Positions 1-13,070 of a DNA stretch of 64,000 nt are shown here, in pieces. The notes below the pieces were generated by a model that was given only the letters and a program-made list of their open reading frames with translations, searched no databases and was not told the DNA's origin. Within the stretch, counting starts at the first letter, position 1. The number at the start of each line of letters is the position of its first letter. This stretch comes from Dryocosmus kuriphilus (taxonomy: Eukaryota; Arthropoda; Insecta; Hymenoptera; Cynipidae), in NCBI GenBank assembly GCA_038277395.1, contig CM076194.1, positions 133,085,230-133,149,229 on the forward strand, read 5' to 3'. The translations under genes were made by a program, and so were the position numbers.

Positions 1-660
1 AATTTTTGATTTTTAATAACGTTTTATCGATTAAAACAAAAACCGTGCATTGTATCAAAAAATGATTAAAAAACAAAATTTGTAGATCTTTTTGAATTGA
101 ACAACTTTGTTCTTTACCATTTTCTTGTATCTGGAATATTTTGGCGGGAAACCCAAGTTTTTTAATTTTAATAGCGTTTTCTTGATTAAAGCAAAAACCC
201 GTTCATTTTATGAAAAAAACGCTTAAGACAAAATTTATAGACTTTTTTGAGATGAACAATTTTACTTTCTTGCATTTTTTTGTATCTCTCATAGTTTAGC
301 CGGAAAATGGATTTTTTGATTTTGTGAAAACCGTTTTTGATGGATAAAACCATAACCGTTGGTCAAAAACCACTGGTTAACGAACTCGTCCTTTCTTTTT
401 ACCCCTTAAAGAAGTGTACCAAAGCGCACTCCAATCCGATTAGTCCTTCGAAAGTTATCGTGGGAACAGACTCCGACGACGACAACAACGACGACAACGG
501 CGACAACAACGACGACGAACACGACAACAGACAGACAGACACCGTCGTAAAAACCGTTTTTTCTGACTCAGGGGGGTCTCAAAACGTGGAGATTTCATTA
601 AATCCGCGGAAGTCAAATTTTACATAAATCTAATACCTTCTCTGATGAGAATGTAAAAAT
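1..660 (+). repeat. Interspersed repeat family A, copy 1 (cut by window start)
   Basis: This stretch matches 28370-28960 nearly base for base over long segments. Shared landmarks are the start 'tttgatttttaataacgtt', the motif 'ggttaacgaactcgtcct', 'ccgattagtccttcgaaag' and a 'gacagacagacaccgtcg' block. Upstream are loosely tandem units of about 130-150 bp, each with 'aaaaaccgt' followed by 'aaaatttgtag'. The reading frame at 337-627 is only the translation of this repeat and is also partly open in the copy at 28698-28979, so I do not call it a gene. The left boundary lies outside the window. The class (SINE-like, Helitron-like or other) cannot be fixed by eye. Confidence 0.7.
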
Positions 661-2360
661 TAAAATGTCCCATTTGTTCAAAGAAGCGTTTAATGAAATA
701 ATTATTTTAATTATTTTAATTTAAAATAATAATTGTTTTTACTTATTCACGAAGTCTCTAATGTTTCCAAATCGACTGCTTCGATTTAAAAAGCAATCAT
801 TTGTAATGCCTCAATCAAAACACAATTTGCGCCCTCTATAGTAAGTTTCTACTAATTTCTATTTTCTTACTGTAGATGGTGCAAGTTGCGTTTTTATTGA
901 GAGCCATGACGATTCACTGCTTTTTAAATGGGAACAGTTGACATTATTCTCAAGCCAAGAAATATTTCTTTGAACCAATGCACCTTGTTTGTTGCCTTAA
1001 GTTAAACCATATGGGTAATTCTCTACGGACAGGACACTTTCGCGTCCAAGGGATAAATAATCAAAACTATTAGTTGTATTGCAATGAAACTCGATATGAA
1101 TCTTCATGTTATTGTCTCAAACGGTGGCCCGTACATACTTTCACAGGCTCGTTTTTTTAGTACTAATAAATCTACCTTAAATAAAAATTACAATTTTGAA
1201 AAAAATTTATTTATTTTAAAAGTATCTTTTATTTGGAGAATTACCAATTCAGTAAAATTAAGTGAAAAATTTCTTCGGCTCAAAGAAATGGAATCAAAGA
1301 AATGCATTTATTGGGATTGGGACCCAAGAATTTTTTCAGTGTACAAGATACTGGCAAAATATTAGTTTTTAAATATTGGAACTTAAAAAAATGACGGAAA
1401 TAAAAAAGAAATGCTGCAAATATATTACAAAGCCATTCTTAAACATTAACTCTAATTTTGACGTGATTGTGGCGCGAAATTTAAATTGTAAGATAAATTT
1501 CGGGATTGAGTAAAAACAATTGTACAAGCAAAGTTTTAATTTTTTCTTAATATTTTTGCGGAAGAAAACGATACGCAATATCAATAAAGGTAAAGCGCAA
1601 CCCGAGGTTCTTTCTCTTTCGTTCCAAACTGGGCTGTTGCGCCATAAGAGGTCGAAACTGTTTTTATTTTTGGTACGTCATAATCAAAATTGGATCGAAA
1701 TTTCGATTATTTTGGAAAATCAGAAAATATGCAAACCGATAGTGCCGTATGGGGCGCGGGACGCGCCCGTCCTCTATTGCGCGCCAAATTTGGGCGCGTG
1801 CAATCGGAATCGACAACCTACTGACACACTATCGACCGCCACGACGTCACAAAATCGTGCTCGCTCCAATGAGAACTATAGTAGGAGACCAAGCAAACTT
1901 CTTAACTTCATAGGTGTTCGGACTTGGTCCTACAAAATTTGTGTGTGGTCGACATCTGTGCAGTCATTCCAGTCGGTTTTCCAATGACTGTCCTTGAGCA
2001 AGTCACGTTTTCCCAGATTCTGCTTCAAAGATCAAATCTTACCTTTCCAGAAACTGGTCTATAGGGGTCCTTCGGTACCCGGTGCACACGAATTGCGCCA
2101 GTGGTGAGATTTTTACCTGCTCGCCATGCGGCCCTCTTTATTTTCGTCGCGAATTGCGCCAGGGACAGAATACAATAACTGAAAACGCTCCTCCTACTTC
2201 CACTGACTGAAGGGTGATGCCCACTGTCCTTTGTATAATTAGAAATATAATATTGAAATATTGAATTTGTGAAAGCTTAGTATTATTTTTTCAAGTGTTC
2301 CTATGCATCTTAAAGAACCAATTTGGCCATTATCAAATGTCTGAAGATAGAAGTACCCCA
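661..2360. other. AT-rich region, no gene recognised
   Basis: Open frames here are short and look like chance. A GC-rich patch at about 1740-1810 contains several 'gcgcg' words and stands out from the AT-rich surroundings. At 2070-2170 the word 'gaattgcgcca' occurs twice; related words in opposite orientation lie at 2835-2950 and again at 30240-30740, suggesting fragments of one dispersed repeat family. I see no splice-bounded coding exon. Confidence 0.4.
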
Positions 2361-2658
2361 CATCCCTCAACCCCTTTTCCATCTGGTTAATAATATTTTA
2401 AACTTATTAATTCAAATAACATCCCTCAACCCCGTTTCCAGCTGGTTAATAATATTTTTAACTTATTAATGCAAATAACATCCCTCAACCCCTTTTCCAG
2501 CTGGTTAATAATATTTTAAACTTATTAATGCAAATAAAATCCCTCAACCTCCTTTTCCAGCTGGTTAATAATATTTTTAACTTATTAATGCAAATAAAAT
2601 CCCTTAACCCCTTTTCCAGCTGGTTAATAACACTTTTAACTTATTAATGCAAATAGCA
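2361..2658 (+). repeat. Tandem repeat, 59-60 bp unit, five copies
   Basis: Five near-identical units each start near 'atccctcaaccc', continue through 'ttccagctggttaataata' and end in 'acttattaatgcaaata'. Unit starts fall near 2363, 2422, 2481, 2540 and 2600, a period of 59-60 bp. Differences are single substitutions and 1 bp length changes in the T run, so this is a young minisatellite. Non-coding. Confidence 0.92.
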
Positions 2659-3364
2659 TATCGTTGAAATCGCCAAGGACCGTGGATTTTGGACATAATG
2701 TTTATACGTTGATCCTGTAATATGACAAATTTCACTTGCTTTTAACATTTATCTTCTTCAGTTGAAAATGTGTGTATTTCATGACTTCTTCCGCATTGTC
2801 CCATTTTCATGGGTGGAGCACCTGAAGATACTCTGGCGCAATTCGTGCTATCTGAAAACTACCTACTTTAGACCTTTTTCGACTGGCGCGGCGCAGTTCA
2901 GGTTTCAGTTTGGCAGGGTGGTTGACCACCGGCGCAATTCGTGTGCGCCCTTGGTACCGACCCATCAACACGGATGCTTCTGAAAACCAGATGTACCCTT
3001 GCTCGAAGATAGGAATTTGGAAAGTTTCGACAACATAGCAAATCCATGGGAAGAACGGGAAAGCGAGGGGCGATAATGAGTCAGTCACCTCAGAGACGCA
3101 AGATCGTACGTACTCGGAACTTTGTCGTACACTGATTGTACCGCGATGCATTTATTGATTTAGCTAGATATGTTCACTTCTTTACCTATATTTGTTTGTA
3201 TTACTACTTGTTTTGAAGTTTTTTTCATAAATAAAATAGTTTTAGTGGACAAATGATGTACTTTAATAACAAAAACATGAACTTTTAATACAAGCACGTC
3301 GAAGTTAGTTTTGCGTGCTAAACGATAGGCATTCTTTACTTAGCAAAATTTCCTTAATTTAGAT
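2659..3364. other. Unassigned region with 'ggcgcaattcg' repeat fragments
   Basis: No gene recognised. 'ctggcgcaattcgtg' near 2833 and 'ccggcgcaattcgtg' near 2930 recur within 100 bp. They are the reverse complement of 'cacacgaattgcgcca' near 2087, so 2080-2950 looks like an imperfect inverted arrangement of a dispersed repeat. The frames at 2762-3151 on both strands overlap one another and show no family resemblance. Confidence 0.35.
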
Positions 3365-6300
3365 GCATAATTCCACTTTTCCATCTCGAAAATATTTTGT
3401 TGACCCCAAAATTTTGAAAAATGTGAATTTCGAAAAAAAGAAAAGTTGTGAATAAGTTGCGCTAGACGAGCACAACAAAAGGCTTTCATAACAATTTCTA
3501 CCTAGATTAATATTTTCCAGAATAATTCCGCTTTTCCATCTCGAAAATATTTTGTTGTCCCAAAATTTTGAAAAATGTGAATTTCGAAAAAAAGCAAATT
3601 TGGCTGAGTTGTGCTAGACGAGCACAACAAAAGGCTTTCATAACAATTTTTACCTAGATTAATATTTTCCAGAATAATTCCGCTTTTCCATCTCGAAAAA
3701 ATATTTTGTTGTCCCAAAATTTTGAAAAATTGAATTTCGTTGTCCAGACGAGCAAAAAAAAACTTTTTCTACCTAGAAAAATGTTCCAGAATAATTCCAC
3801 TTTTCCATCACGAAAAAGTTGACCCAAATTTTGAAAAATGTGAATTTCGGAAAAAGAAAATTTGTGCTGAGTTGAGCTAGACGAGCACAACAAAGGCTTT
3901 TATATCAATTTCTACCCAGATTATTACTTACCAGAATAATTCCACTTTTCCATCGCGAAAATATTTTGTTGTCCCAAAATTTTGAAAAATGTGAATTTCG
4001 GAAAAAGAAAATTTGTGGTGAGTTGAGCTAGACGAGCACAACAAAAGGCTTTTATATCAATTTTTACCCAGATTAATATTTTACCAGAATAATTCCACTT
4101 TTCCATCTCGAAAATATTTTGTCCCAAAATTTTGAAAAATCGTCCCAAAAAGAAAATTTTGAAAAAACAAAGTGAATTTCGAAAACAAAGAAACTTTTAC
4201 CAGTGCTGAGTTGTTGCCCAAAATAAAAATGTGAATTTCGAAAAAGCACTAGACAAAAAAAAGGCTTTTATATCAATTTTTACCCAGATTAATAAGTACC
4301 AGATTTTTTTCCAGAAAAATTTTGTCCACTTTTCGAAAAAAAGAAACTTGTGCTGATCTCGAGCAAACAAAAAAGGCTTTTATTGTCCCAAATTATTTTG
4401 AAAAACTGTGAAAATTTTTGTTGTCGGAAAAAAGAGAAGATTTGCTTAGTTGCGCTAGACGAGCAGAGCAACAGACTCTCATAACAATTTCTACCCAGAT
4501 TAATATTTTCCAGAATAATTCCACTTTTCCATCTCGAAAACATTTTGTTGTCCCAAAATTTTGAAAAGTTTGAATTCCGAAAAAAAGCAATTTGTGCTGA
4601 GTTGCGCTAGACGAGTAAAACAAAAGACTCATAACAATTTCTACTCAGATTAATATTTTCCAGAATAATTCCACTTTTCCATCTCGAAAATATTTTGTTG
4701 TCCCAAAATTTTAAATAATGTGAATTTCGGAAAAAGAAAATTTGTGCTGTGTTGAGCTAGACGAGCACAACAAAAGGCTTTTATATCAATTTCTACCCAG
4801 ATTATTATTTACCAGAATAATTCCACTTTTCCATCTCGAAAAAAGTGTGTTGTCCGAAAATTTTGAAAAATGTGAATTTCTGAAAAAGAAAGGTTGTGCA
4901 TAAATTGCGCTAGACGAGCACAACAAAAGACTCTCACAACAATTTCTACCTAGATTAATATTTTCCAGAATAATTCTGCTTTTCCATCTCGAAAATATTT
5001 TGTTGTCCCAAAATTTTGAAAAATGTGAATTTCGAAAAAAAGAAACTTGTGCTGAGTTGTGCTAGACGAGCACAACAAAAATCTCTCATAACAATTTCTA
5101 CCTAGATTAATATTTTCCAGAATAATTCCGCTTTTCCATCTCGAAGTCGAAAATATTTTGTTGTCCCAAAATTTTGAAAAATGTGAATTTCGGAAAAAGA
5201 AAATTTGTGCTGAGTTGAGCTAGACGAGCACAACAAAAGGCTTTTATATCAATTTCTACCCAGATTAATAAGTTCCAGAATAATTCCGCTTTTCCATCTC
5301 GAAAATATTTTGTCGTCCCAAAATTTTGAAAAATGTGAATTTCGAAAAAAAGAAATTTGTGCTGAGTTGAGCTAGACGAGCACAACAAAAGGCTTTTATA
5401 TCAATTTCTACCCAGATTATTATTCACCAGAATAATTCCACTTTTCCATCTCGAAAATATTTTGTTGTCCCAAAATTTTGAAAAATGTGAATTTCGTAAA
5501 AAGAAAATTTGTGCTGAGTTGAGCTAGACGAGCACAACAAAAGGCTTTTATATCAATTTCTACCCAGATTATTATTCACCAGAATAATTCCGCTTTTCCA
5601 TCTCGAAAATATTTTGTCGTCCCAAAATTTTGAAAAATGTGAATTTCGAAAAAAAGAAACTTGTGCTGAGTTGTGCTAGACGAGCACAACAAAAGGCTTT
5701 TATATAAATTTCTACCCAGATTATTATTCACCAGAATAATTCCGCTTTTCCATCTCGAAAATATTTTGTCGTCCCAAAATTTTGAAAAATGTGAATTTCG
5801 AAAAAAAGAAACTTGTGCTGAGTTGTGCTAGACGAGCACAACAAAAATGTCTCTTAACAATTTCTACCTAGATTAATATTTTCCAGAATAATTCCGCTTT
5901 TCCATCTCGAAGTCGAAAATATTTTGCTGTCCCAAAATTTTGAAAAATGTGAATTTCGGAAAAAGAGAAGTTTTGCTGAGTTGCGCTAGACGAGCAGAGC
6001 AACAGACTCTCATAACAATTTCTACCCAGATTAATATTTTCCAGAATAATTCCACTTTTCCATCTCGAAAACATTTTGTTGTCCCAAAATTTTGAAAAGT
6101 TTGAATTCCGAAAAAAAGCAATTTGTGCTGCGTTGCGCTAGTCGAGTAAAACAAAAGACTCATAACAATTTCTACTCAGATTAATATTTTCCAGAATAAT
6201 TCCACTTTTCCATCTCGAAAATTTTTTTTTCCCAAAATTTTGAAAAATGTGATTTCGGAAGAAGAAAATTTGTGCTGAGTTAAGCTAGACGAGCACAACA

Positions 6301-8465
6301 AAAGGCTTTTATATCAATTTCTACCCAGATTATTATTTACCAGAATAATTCCACTTTTCCATTTCGAAAATATTTTGTTGTCCCAAAATTTTGAAAAATG
6401 TGAATTTCGGAAAAAGAAAAGTTGTGCATAAGTTGCGCTAGACGAGCACAACAAGAAACTCTCTCACAACAATTTCTACCTAGATTAATATTTTCCAGAA
6501 TAATTATGCTTTTCCATCTCGAAAATATTTTGTTGTCCCAAAATTTTGAAAAATGTGAATTTCGAAAAAAAGAAATTTGTGCTGAGTTGAGCTAGACGAG
6601 CACAACAAAAGGCTTTTATATCAATTTTTACCTAGATTAATATTTTCCAGAATAATTCCGCTTTTCCATCTCGAAGTCGAAAATATTTTGTTGTCCCAAA
6701 ATTTTGAAAAATGTGAATTTCGAAAAAAGCAAAGTCGGCTGAGTTGTGCCAGACGAGCACAACAAAAAACTCATAACAATTTCTACTCAGATTAATATTT
6801 TCCAGAATAATTCCACTTTTCCATCACGAAAATATTTTGTTGACCCAGAATTTTGAAAAATGTGAATTTCGAAAAAAGAAAAGTTGTGCTGAGTTGCGCT
6901 AGACAAGCACAACAACAGACTCTCATAACAATTTCTACCTAGATTAATATCTTCCAGAATAATTTCACTTCATCATCTCGAAAATATTTTGTTGTCCCAA
7001 AATTGTGAAAAATGTGAATTTCGGAAAAAGAAAAGATGTGCTAAGTTGAGCTAGACGAGCACAACAAAAGGCTCTCATAACAGTTTCTACCCAGATTAAT
7101 ATTTTCCAGAATAATTCCGCTTTTCCATCTCGAAAATATTTTGCTGTTCCAAAATTTTGAAAAATGTGATTTTCGGAAAAAGAAAAGTTGTGCTGAGTTG
7201 CGCTAGACGAGCACAACAACAGACTCTCATAACAATTTCTACCTAGATTAATATTTTTTTGGAATAATTGCACTTTTCCATCTCGAAAATATTTTGTTGT
7301 CCCAAAATTTTGAAAAATGTGAATTTCGGAAAGGAAACGTTGTGCTGAGTTGCGCTAGAGGAGCACAACAACAGACTCTTATATCCATTTCTACCCAGAT
7401 TATTATTTTCCAGAATAACTCCATTTTTCCATCTCGAAAATATTTTGTTGTCCCAAAATTTTGAAAAATGTGAATTTCGGAAAAAGAAAATTTGTGCTGA
7501 GTTGAGCTAGACGAGCACAACAAAAGGCTTATATATCAATTTCTACCTAGATTAATATTTTCCAGAATAGTTCCGCTTTTCCATCTCGAAGTCGAAAATA
7601 TTTTGTTGACCTAAAATTTTGAAAAATGTGAATTTCGAAAAAAGAAAAGTTGTGCTGAGTTGAGCAAGACGAGCACAACAAAGGCTTTTATATCAATTTC
7701 TACCCAGATTAATAAGTTCCAGAATAATAACGCTTTTCCATCTCGAAAATATTTTGTCGTCCCAAAATTTTGAAAAATGTGAATTTCTAAAAAAAGAAAC
7801 TAAACTTGTGCTGAGTTGTGCTAGACGAGCACAACAAAAATCTCTCATAACAATTTCTACCTAGATTAATATTTTCCAGAATAATTCCGCTTTTCCATCT
7901 CGAAGTCGAAAATATTTTGTTGTCCCAAAATTTTGAAAAATGTGAATTTCGGAAAAAGAGAAGTTTTGCTGAGTTGCGCTAGACGAGCAGAGCAACAGAC
8001 TCTCATAACAATTTCTACCCAGATTAATATTTTCCAGAATAATTCCACTTTTCCATCTCGAAAACATTTTGTTGTCCCAAAATTTTGAAAAATGTGAATT
8101 TCGAAAAAAGCAAAGTTGTGATGGGTTCTTCTAGACGGCACAGCAAGAGACTTTTATAACGATTTCTACCCAAAGTAATATTTTCCAGAATAATTTCACT
8201 TTTCCATCTCGAAAATATTTTGTTGGCTTTTGAAAAATGGAATGTTGTGCTGAATTTTGCTAGACGAGCTTAATAAAAGACTCTAATAACTATTTCTACC
8301 CAGATTAATATGTTCCAGAATAATTCAACTATTCCAACTTGAAAACATTTGGGAGACAATGTAAATTTTCCAAAAAGGAAGGTTATGCCGAGCTCTGCTA
8401 GGCGAGTACAACAAAAGATTGTTACAACAGTTTCTATTCCCATTAATAGTTTCCAAAATATTCTA
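3365..8465 (+). repeat. Satellite array, ~154 bp monomer, left arm
   Basis: Tandem monomers each read 'ttccacttttccatctcg', then 'aaaatattttgttgtccc', 'aaaattttgaaaaatgtg', 'gagctagacgagcacaac' and 'ttctacccagattaatat'. Successive starts (for example 3373, 3527, 3680) are about 154 bp apart; length over period implies roughly 33 units, some truncated (for example 3680-3800). Sub-variants recur in blocks: the 'tctcgaagtcgaaaat' variant near 5145, 5907, 6673, 7588 and 7903, and a 'gagcagagcaacagactc' block near 4460, 5990 and 7986. This indicates larger segmental duplications. The short ORFs inside are translations of the monomer in different registers, not genes. The last units (8150-8465) are diverged. 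Confidence 0.95.
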
Positions 8466-8864
8466 ATTTTTTTGAGTCTAGAAAAAGCTTTATTGAGCTG
8501 TTTCGTTCATCGTGGTAAAAATGTGTTCCAGTAACTTTGCAAAAATTATATATTGTATACTTTTTTATATATCTTATATCTTGTCTAACATGATTATCTG
8601 GCTTGAAACTATGGTAGAAATGTCACTTACGATAGTTTTTTAAAGTGCGCTTAGTTGTATTAGGCCAGCCCAACAAAAGACTTGAGGGAAATGCAAGTGC
8701 ATTTTCTTCATTTTTATGGCAGATTTTATTTCCTAGCGTACTTCTATTACAGCTGAAGTTTTTTTTTAACCGGGCATAAAGGTTATAGGTAATATTAAGA
8801 TTCTTTTTTTTCATTTTCATATAAAACATCTTTATTTCTCGAAACACATTCTTTTTCGTATTCC
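8466..8864. other. Spacer at the centre of the inverted satellite
   Basis: About 400 bp of AT-rich sequence without a recognisable monomer, although short satellite-like words ('gttgtattaggccagcccaa') persist near 8650. It is where array orientation switches. No gene, and no extended hairpin visible within it. Confidence 0.5.
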
Positions 8865-11800
8865 TTGGAGGAGAGATTCTTATGAGAGTCCTTTGTTGTG
8901 CTTGTCTATCACAACTCAGCAAAACGTTCCTTTTTTCGAAATTCACATTTTCCAAAATTTTGGGTCAACAAAATGTTTTCGAGTTGTAGAAGTGGAATTA
9001 TTCTGGAAAATATTAATCTGAGTAGAAATTGCTATGAGAGTCTTTTTGGAAAAAGTTACTTGTGCTCGCCTAGCAGAGTTTATCCCAACTTTCCTTTTTT
9101 CGAAATTCACATTTTTCAACATGTTGGGGCTTTTTCTTTGAAATGTTTTCGAGTTGTAAAAGTGGAATTATTTTTCAAAATTTTGGGTTTCCGAACTTGA
9201 AAATATTAATCTGAGTAGAAATTGTCATAAAAATTTTGAGTATTTTGTTGTGCTCGTCTAGCACAACTTTTCTCTTTTCGAAATTGACATTTTTCAAAAT
9301 TTTGGATCAAAAAAATATATTCGAGATGGAAAACTGGAATTATTTTGGAAAAAGTTACTCCAAGTAGAAATTGTCATTAGAGTGTTTTGTTTTGCTCAAC
9401 TAGCACAACTCAGCACAACTTCCCTTTTCTCGAAATTCACATTTTTCAAAATTTTGGATCAACAAAATATTTTCGAGATGGAAAAGTGGAATTATTTTGG
9501 AAAATATTAATCTGAGTAGAAATTGATATTAGAGTCTTTTGTTGTGCTCGTCTGGTAAAACTTTTCTTTTTTTCGAAATTCACATTTTTCAAAATTTTGT
9601 GTCAACAAAATATTTTCGAGACGGAAAAGTGGAATTATTTTGGAAAAAGTTACTCTAAGTAGAAATTGTCATAAGAGTATTTTTGTTTTGCTCATCTAGC
9701 ACAACTCAGCACAACTTTCCTTTTTTCGAAATTCACATTTTTCAAAATTTTGGATCAACAAAAGGTTTTCGAGATGGAAAAGTGGAATTATTTTGGAAAA
9801 TATTAATCTGAGTAGAAATTGATATTAGAGTCTTTTGTTGTGCTCGTCTGGTACAACTTTTCTTTTTTTTCGAAATTCACATTTTTCAACATTTTGTGTC
9901 AACAAAATATATTCGAGATGGAAAAGTGGAATTATTTTGGAAAAAGTTACTCTGAGTAGAAATTGTCATAAGAGTATTTTGTTTTGCTCATCTAGCGCAA
10001 CTCAGCACAACTTTCCTTTTCTCGAAATTCTCATTTTTCGAAATTTTGTGTCAACAAAATATATTCGAGATGGAAAAGTGGAATTATTTTGAAAAAAGTT
10101 ACTCTAAGTAGAAATTGTCATAAGAGTATTTTGTTTTGCTCATCTAGCACAACTCAGCACAACTTTCCTTTTCTCGAAATTCACATTTTTCAAAATTTTG
10201 GATCAACAAAAGGTTTTCGAGATGGAAAAGTGGAATTGTTTTGGAAAATATTAATCTGAGTAGAAATTGATATTAGAGTCTTTTGTTGTGCTCGTCTGGT
10301 ACAACTTTTTTTTTTCGAAATTCACATTTTTCAAAATTTTGTGTCAACAAAATATATTCGAGATGTAAAAGTGGAATTATTTTGGAAAAAGTTACTCTAA
10401 AAAATTAATGTAGAAATTGTCATAAGAGTATTTTTTTCAAAATTTTGTTTTTCTCATCTAGCGCAACTCAGCACAACTTTCCTTTTCTCGAAATTCACAT
10501 TTCTCAAAATTTTGGATCAACAAAAGGTTTTCGAGATGGAAAAGTGGAATTATTTTGGAAAATATTAATCTGAGTAGAAATTGTCATAAGAGTATTTTGT
10601 TTTGCTCGTCTAGCACAACTTTCCTTTCTTTGAAATTCACATTTTTTTTAAATTTTGGGTCAACAAAATATTTTCGATTTGGAAAAGTGGAATTATTTTG
10701 GAAAAAATTTTCTCAATGTGAGTAGTAATTGTCATAAGAGTAGTTTGTTGTGCTCGTTTAGCACAACTCAGCGCAACTTTCCTTTTTTTCGAAATTCACA
10801 TTTTTCAAAATTTTGGGTTTCCGAACTTTTTTCAAGTTGGAAAACTGGAATTATTTTGGAAAAAATTACTCTGAATAGAAATTGCCGTAAATGTATTTTT
10901 TTATGCTCGTCTAGCGCAACTCAGCACAACTTTGCTTTTTTCGAAATTCACATTTTCCAAAATTTTGGGTCAACAAAATATTTTCTAGGTGGAAAAGTGG
11001 AATTTTTTTGGAAAATATTAATCTGAGTAGAAATTGTTATGAGAGTCTTTCGTTTTTCTCATCTAGCGCAACTCAGCACAACTTTCCTTTTCCCGAAATT
11101 TACATTTTTCAAAATTTTGGATCAACAAAATATTTTCGAGATGGAAAAGTGGAATTATTTTGGAAAATATTAATCTGAGTAGAAATTGTCATAAGAGTAA
11201 TTTGTTTTGCTCGTTTAGCACAACTTTCCTTTTTTCGAAATTCACATTTTTTTTAAATTTTGGGTCAACAAAATATTTTCGAGTTGGAAAAGTGGAATTA
11301 TTTTGGTAGAAATTACTGTGAGTAGTAATTGTCATAAGAGTATTTTGTTGTGCTCGTCTAGCAGAACTCAGCACAGCTTTCTGTTTTTCGAAATTCATAT
11401 TTTTCGAAAGTTTGGGTCAACAAAATATTTTCGAGATGGAAAAATGGAATTATTCTGGAAAATATTAATCTGAGTAGAAATTGTCATAAGAGTATTTTGT
11501 TGTGCTCATCTAGCACAACTCAGCGCCGCAACTTTCCTTTTTTTTCGAAATTCACATTTTTCAAAATTTTGGGTCTCCGAGCTTTTTTCAGGTTGGAAAA
11601 CTGGAATTATTTTGGAAAAAATTACTCTGAATAGAAATTGTCCTGAATGTATTTTGTTATGCTCGTCTAGCGCAACTCAGCACAACTTTGCTTTTTTCGA
11701 AATTCACATTTTTCAAAATTTTGGTTCAACAAAATATTTTCGAGATGGAAAAGTGGAATTATTTCGGAAAATATCAATATGAGTAGAAATTGTTATGAAA

Positions 11801-12640
11801 GTCTTTTGTTTTGCTAGTCTAGCGCAACTCAGCACAACTTTCCTTTTTTCGAAATTCACTTTTTTCAAAATTGTGGGTCAACAAAATATTTTCGTGATGG
11901 AAAAGTGAATTATTCTGGAAAATATTAATCTGAGTAGAAATTGTCATGAGAGTATTTTGTTGTGCTCGTCTAGCACATCTCAGCACATCTCAGCACAACT
12001 TTCCTTTTTTCGAAATTCGCATTTTTTTAAAAAGTTGGGTCAACAAAATATTTTCGAGTTGAAAAAGTGGAATTATTTTGGAAGAAATTACTGTGAGTAG
12101 TAATTGTCATAAGAGTATTTTGTTGTGCTCGTCTAGGAGAACTCAGCGCAGCTTACCGTTTTTCGAAATTCACATTTTTTGAAAGTTTGGGTCAACAAAA
12201 TATTTTCGAGATGGAAAAGTGGAATTATTCCGGAAAATATTAATCTGAGCAGAAATTGTTATAAGAGTATTTTGTTGTGCTCGTCTAGTACAACTCAGCG
12301 CAACTTTCTTTTTTTTTTTCGAAATTCACATTTTTCAAAATTTTGGGTCTTCGAACTTTTTTCAAGTTGGAAAACTGGAATTATTTTGGAAAAAATTACT
12401 CTAAATAGAAATTGTCGTAAATGTATTTTTTTATGCTCATCTAGCACAACTCAGCACAACTTTCCTTTTTTCGAAATTCACATTTTTCAAAATTTTGGTT
12501 CAACAAAATAATTTCGAGATGGAAAAGTGGAATTATTTCGGAAAATATTAATATGAGTAGTAATTGTCATAAGAGTATTTTGTTGTGCTCTCCTAGCAGA
12601 GCTTATCACAACTTTCCTTTTTTCGAAATTCGCATTTTTG
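8865..12640 (-). repeat. Satellite array, ~150-155 bp monomer, right arm (inverted)
   Basis: The same monomer as in 3365-8465, but reverse-complemented: 'gaaatggaaaagtggaatt'-type words are followed by 'aatattaatctgagtagaa', 'gtgctcgtctagcacaac', 'cgaaattcacatttttcaa' and 'ttttgggtcaacaaaat'. Length over period implies about 25 units. Between about 9370 and 10420 two monomer types tend to alternate ('gatattagagtc...tctggtacaac' and 'gtcataagagta...ctcagcacaac'), a dimeric higher-order pattern. A third class with 'gggtttccgaacttttttc' occurs near 10820, 11570 and 12345. The open frames are satellite translations. Confidence 0.94.
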
Positions 12641-13070
12641 TAAATATTTGATTTTTTTTTTGGTGTGTTTGTTTTTTGGAAACTGTAGGAGTTTTGGAAT
12701 TCGGGTTTGCGGCATAATATTGAGCGCTTTAAATGCTGCCTAGCACAAATTTTCTTTTTTCGAAAATACAAAATGGCGGTGCTTCGAGTTTTGCAAAAAT
12801 GATGTTTTTTACGAAAACTTTTCATAATATGGAATTTTGGTTTACGGCACGTTAATGTGCACCTTTAGGGCTATCTAGCACAACTTTACTTTTTTTTTTA
12901 AATACGACAGTGCGGTGCTGGCTCAAAAACCGTTTTTTTGGAAATTGTGTCTAAAATTTTTTTTTTTTTTTTTTTCGAAAAATGTGTTGCGGCACAAGAG
13001 AGCACTAATGTAGCACAATTCAGCACAACTTTTCTTTTTTAAAAATTGAAGGTTGCGTTGCCAACTTCCA
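12641..13070 (-). repeat. Decayed satellite edge
   Basis: Partial and strongly diverged monomers: 'ctagcacaaattttcttttt' near 12750, 'ctagcacaactttactttt' near 12872 and 'cagcacaacttttcttttt' near 13021. Intervening sequence is unrelated to the core monomer and includes long T runs (12956-12975). This is the expected gradient of decay at an array border. Confidence 0.6.

Noticed and set aside
3502..8141. Many 60-100 codon ORFs with repeated 'FxNFGTTKYF' type peptides
   Set aside because: They are translations of the 154 bp satellite in several registers, end at monomer indels and have no initiation context.
3365..12640. CRISPR-like array
   Set aside because: The units are contiguous diverged monomers without unique spacers, in an intron-bearing eukaryotic sequence.
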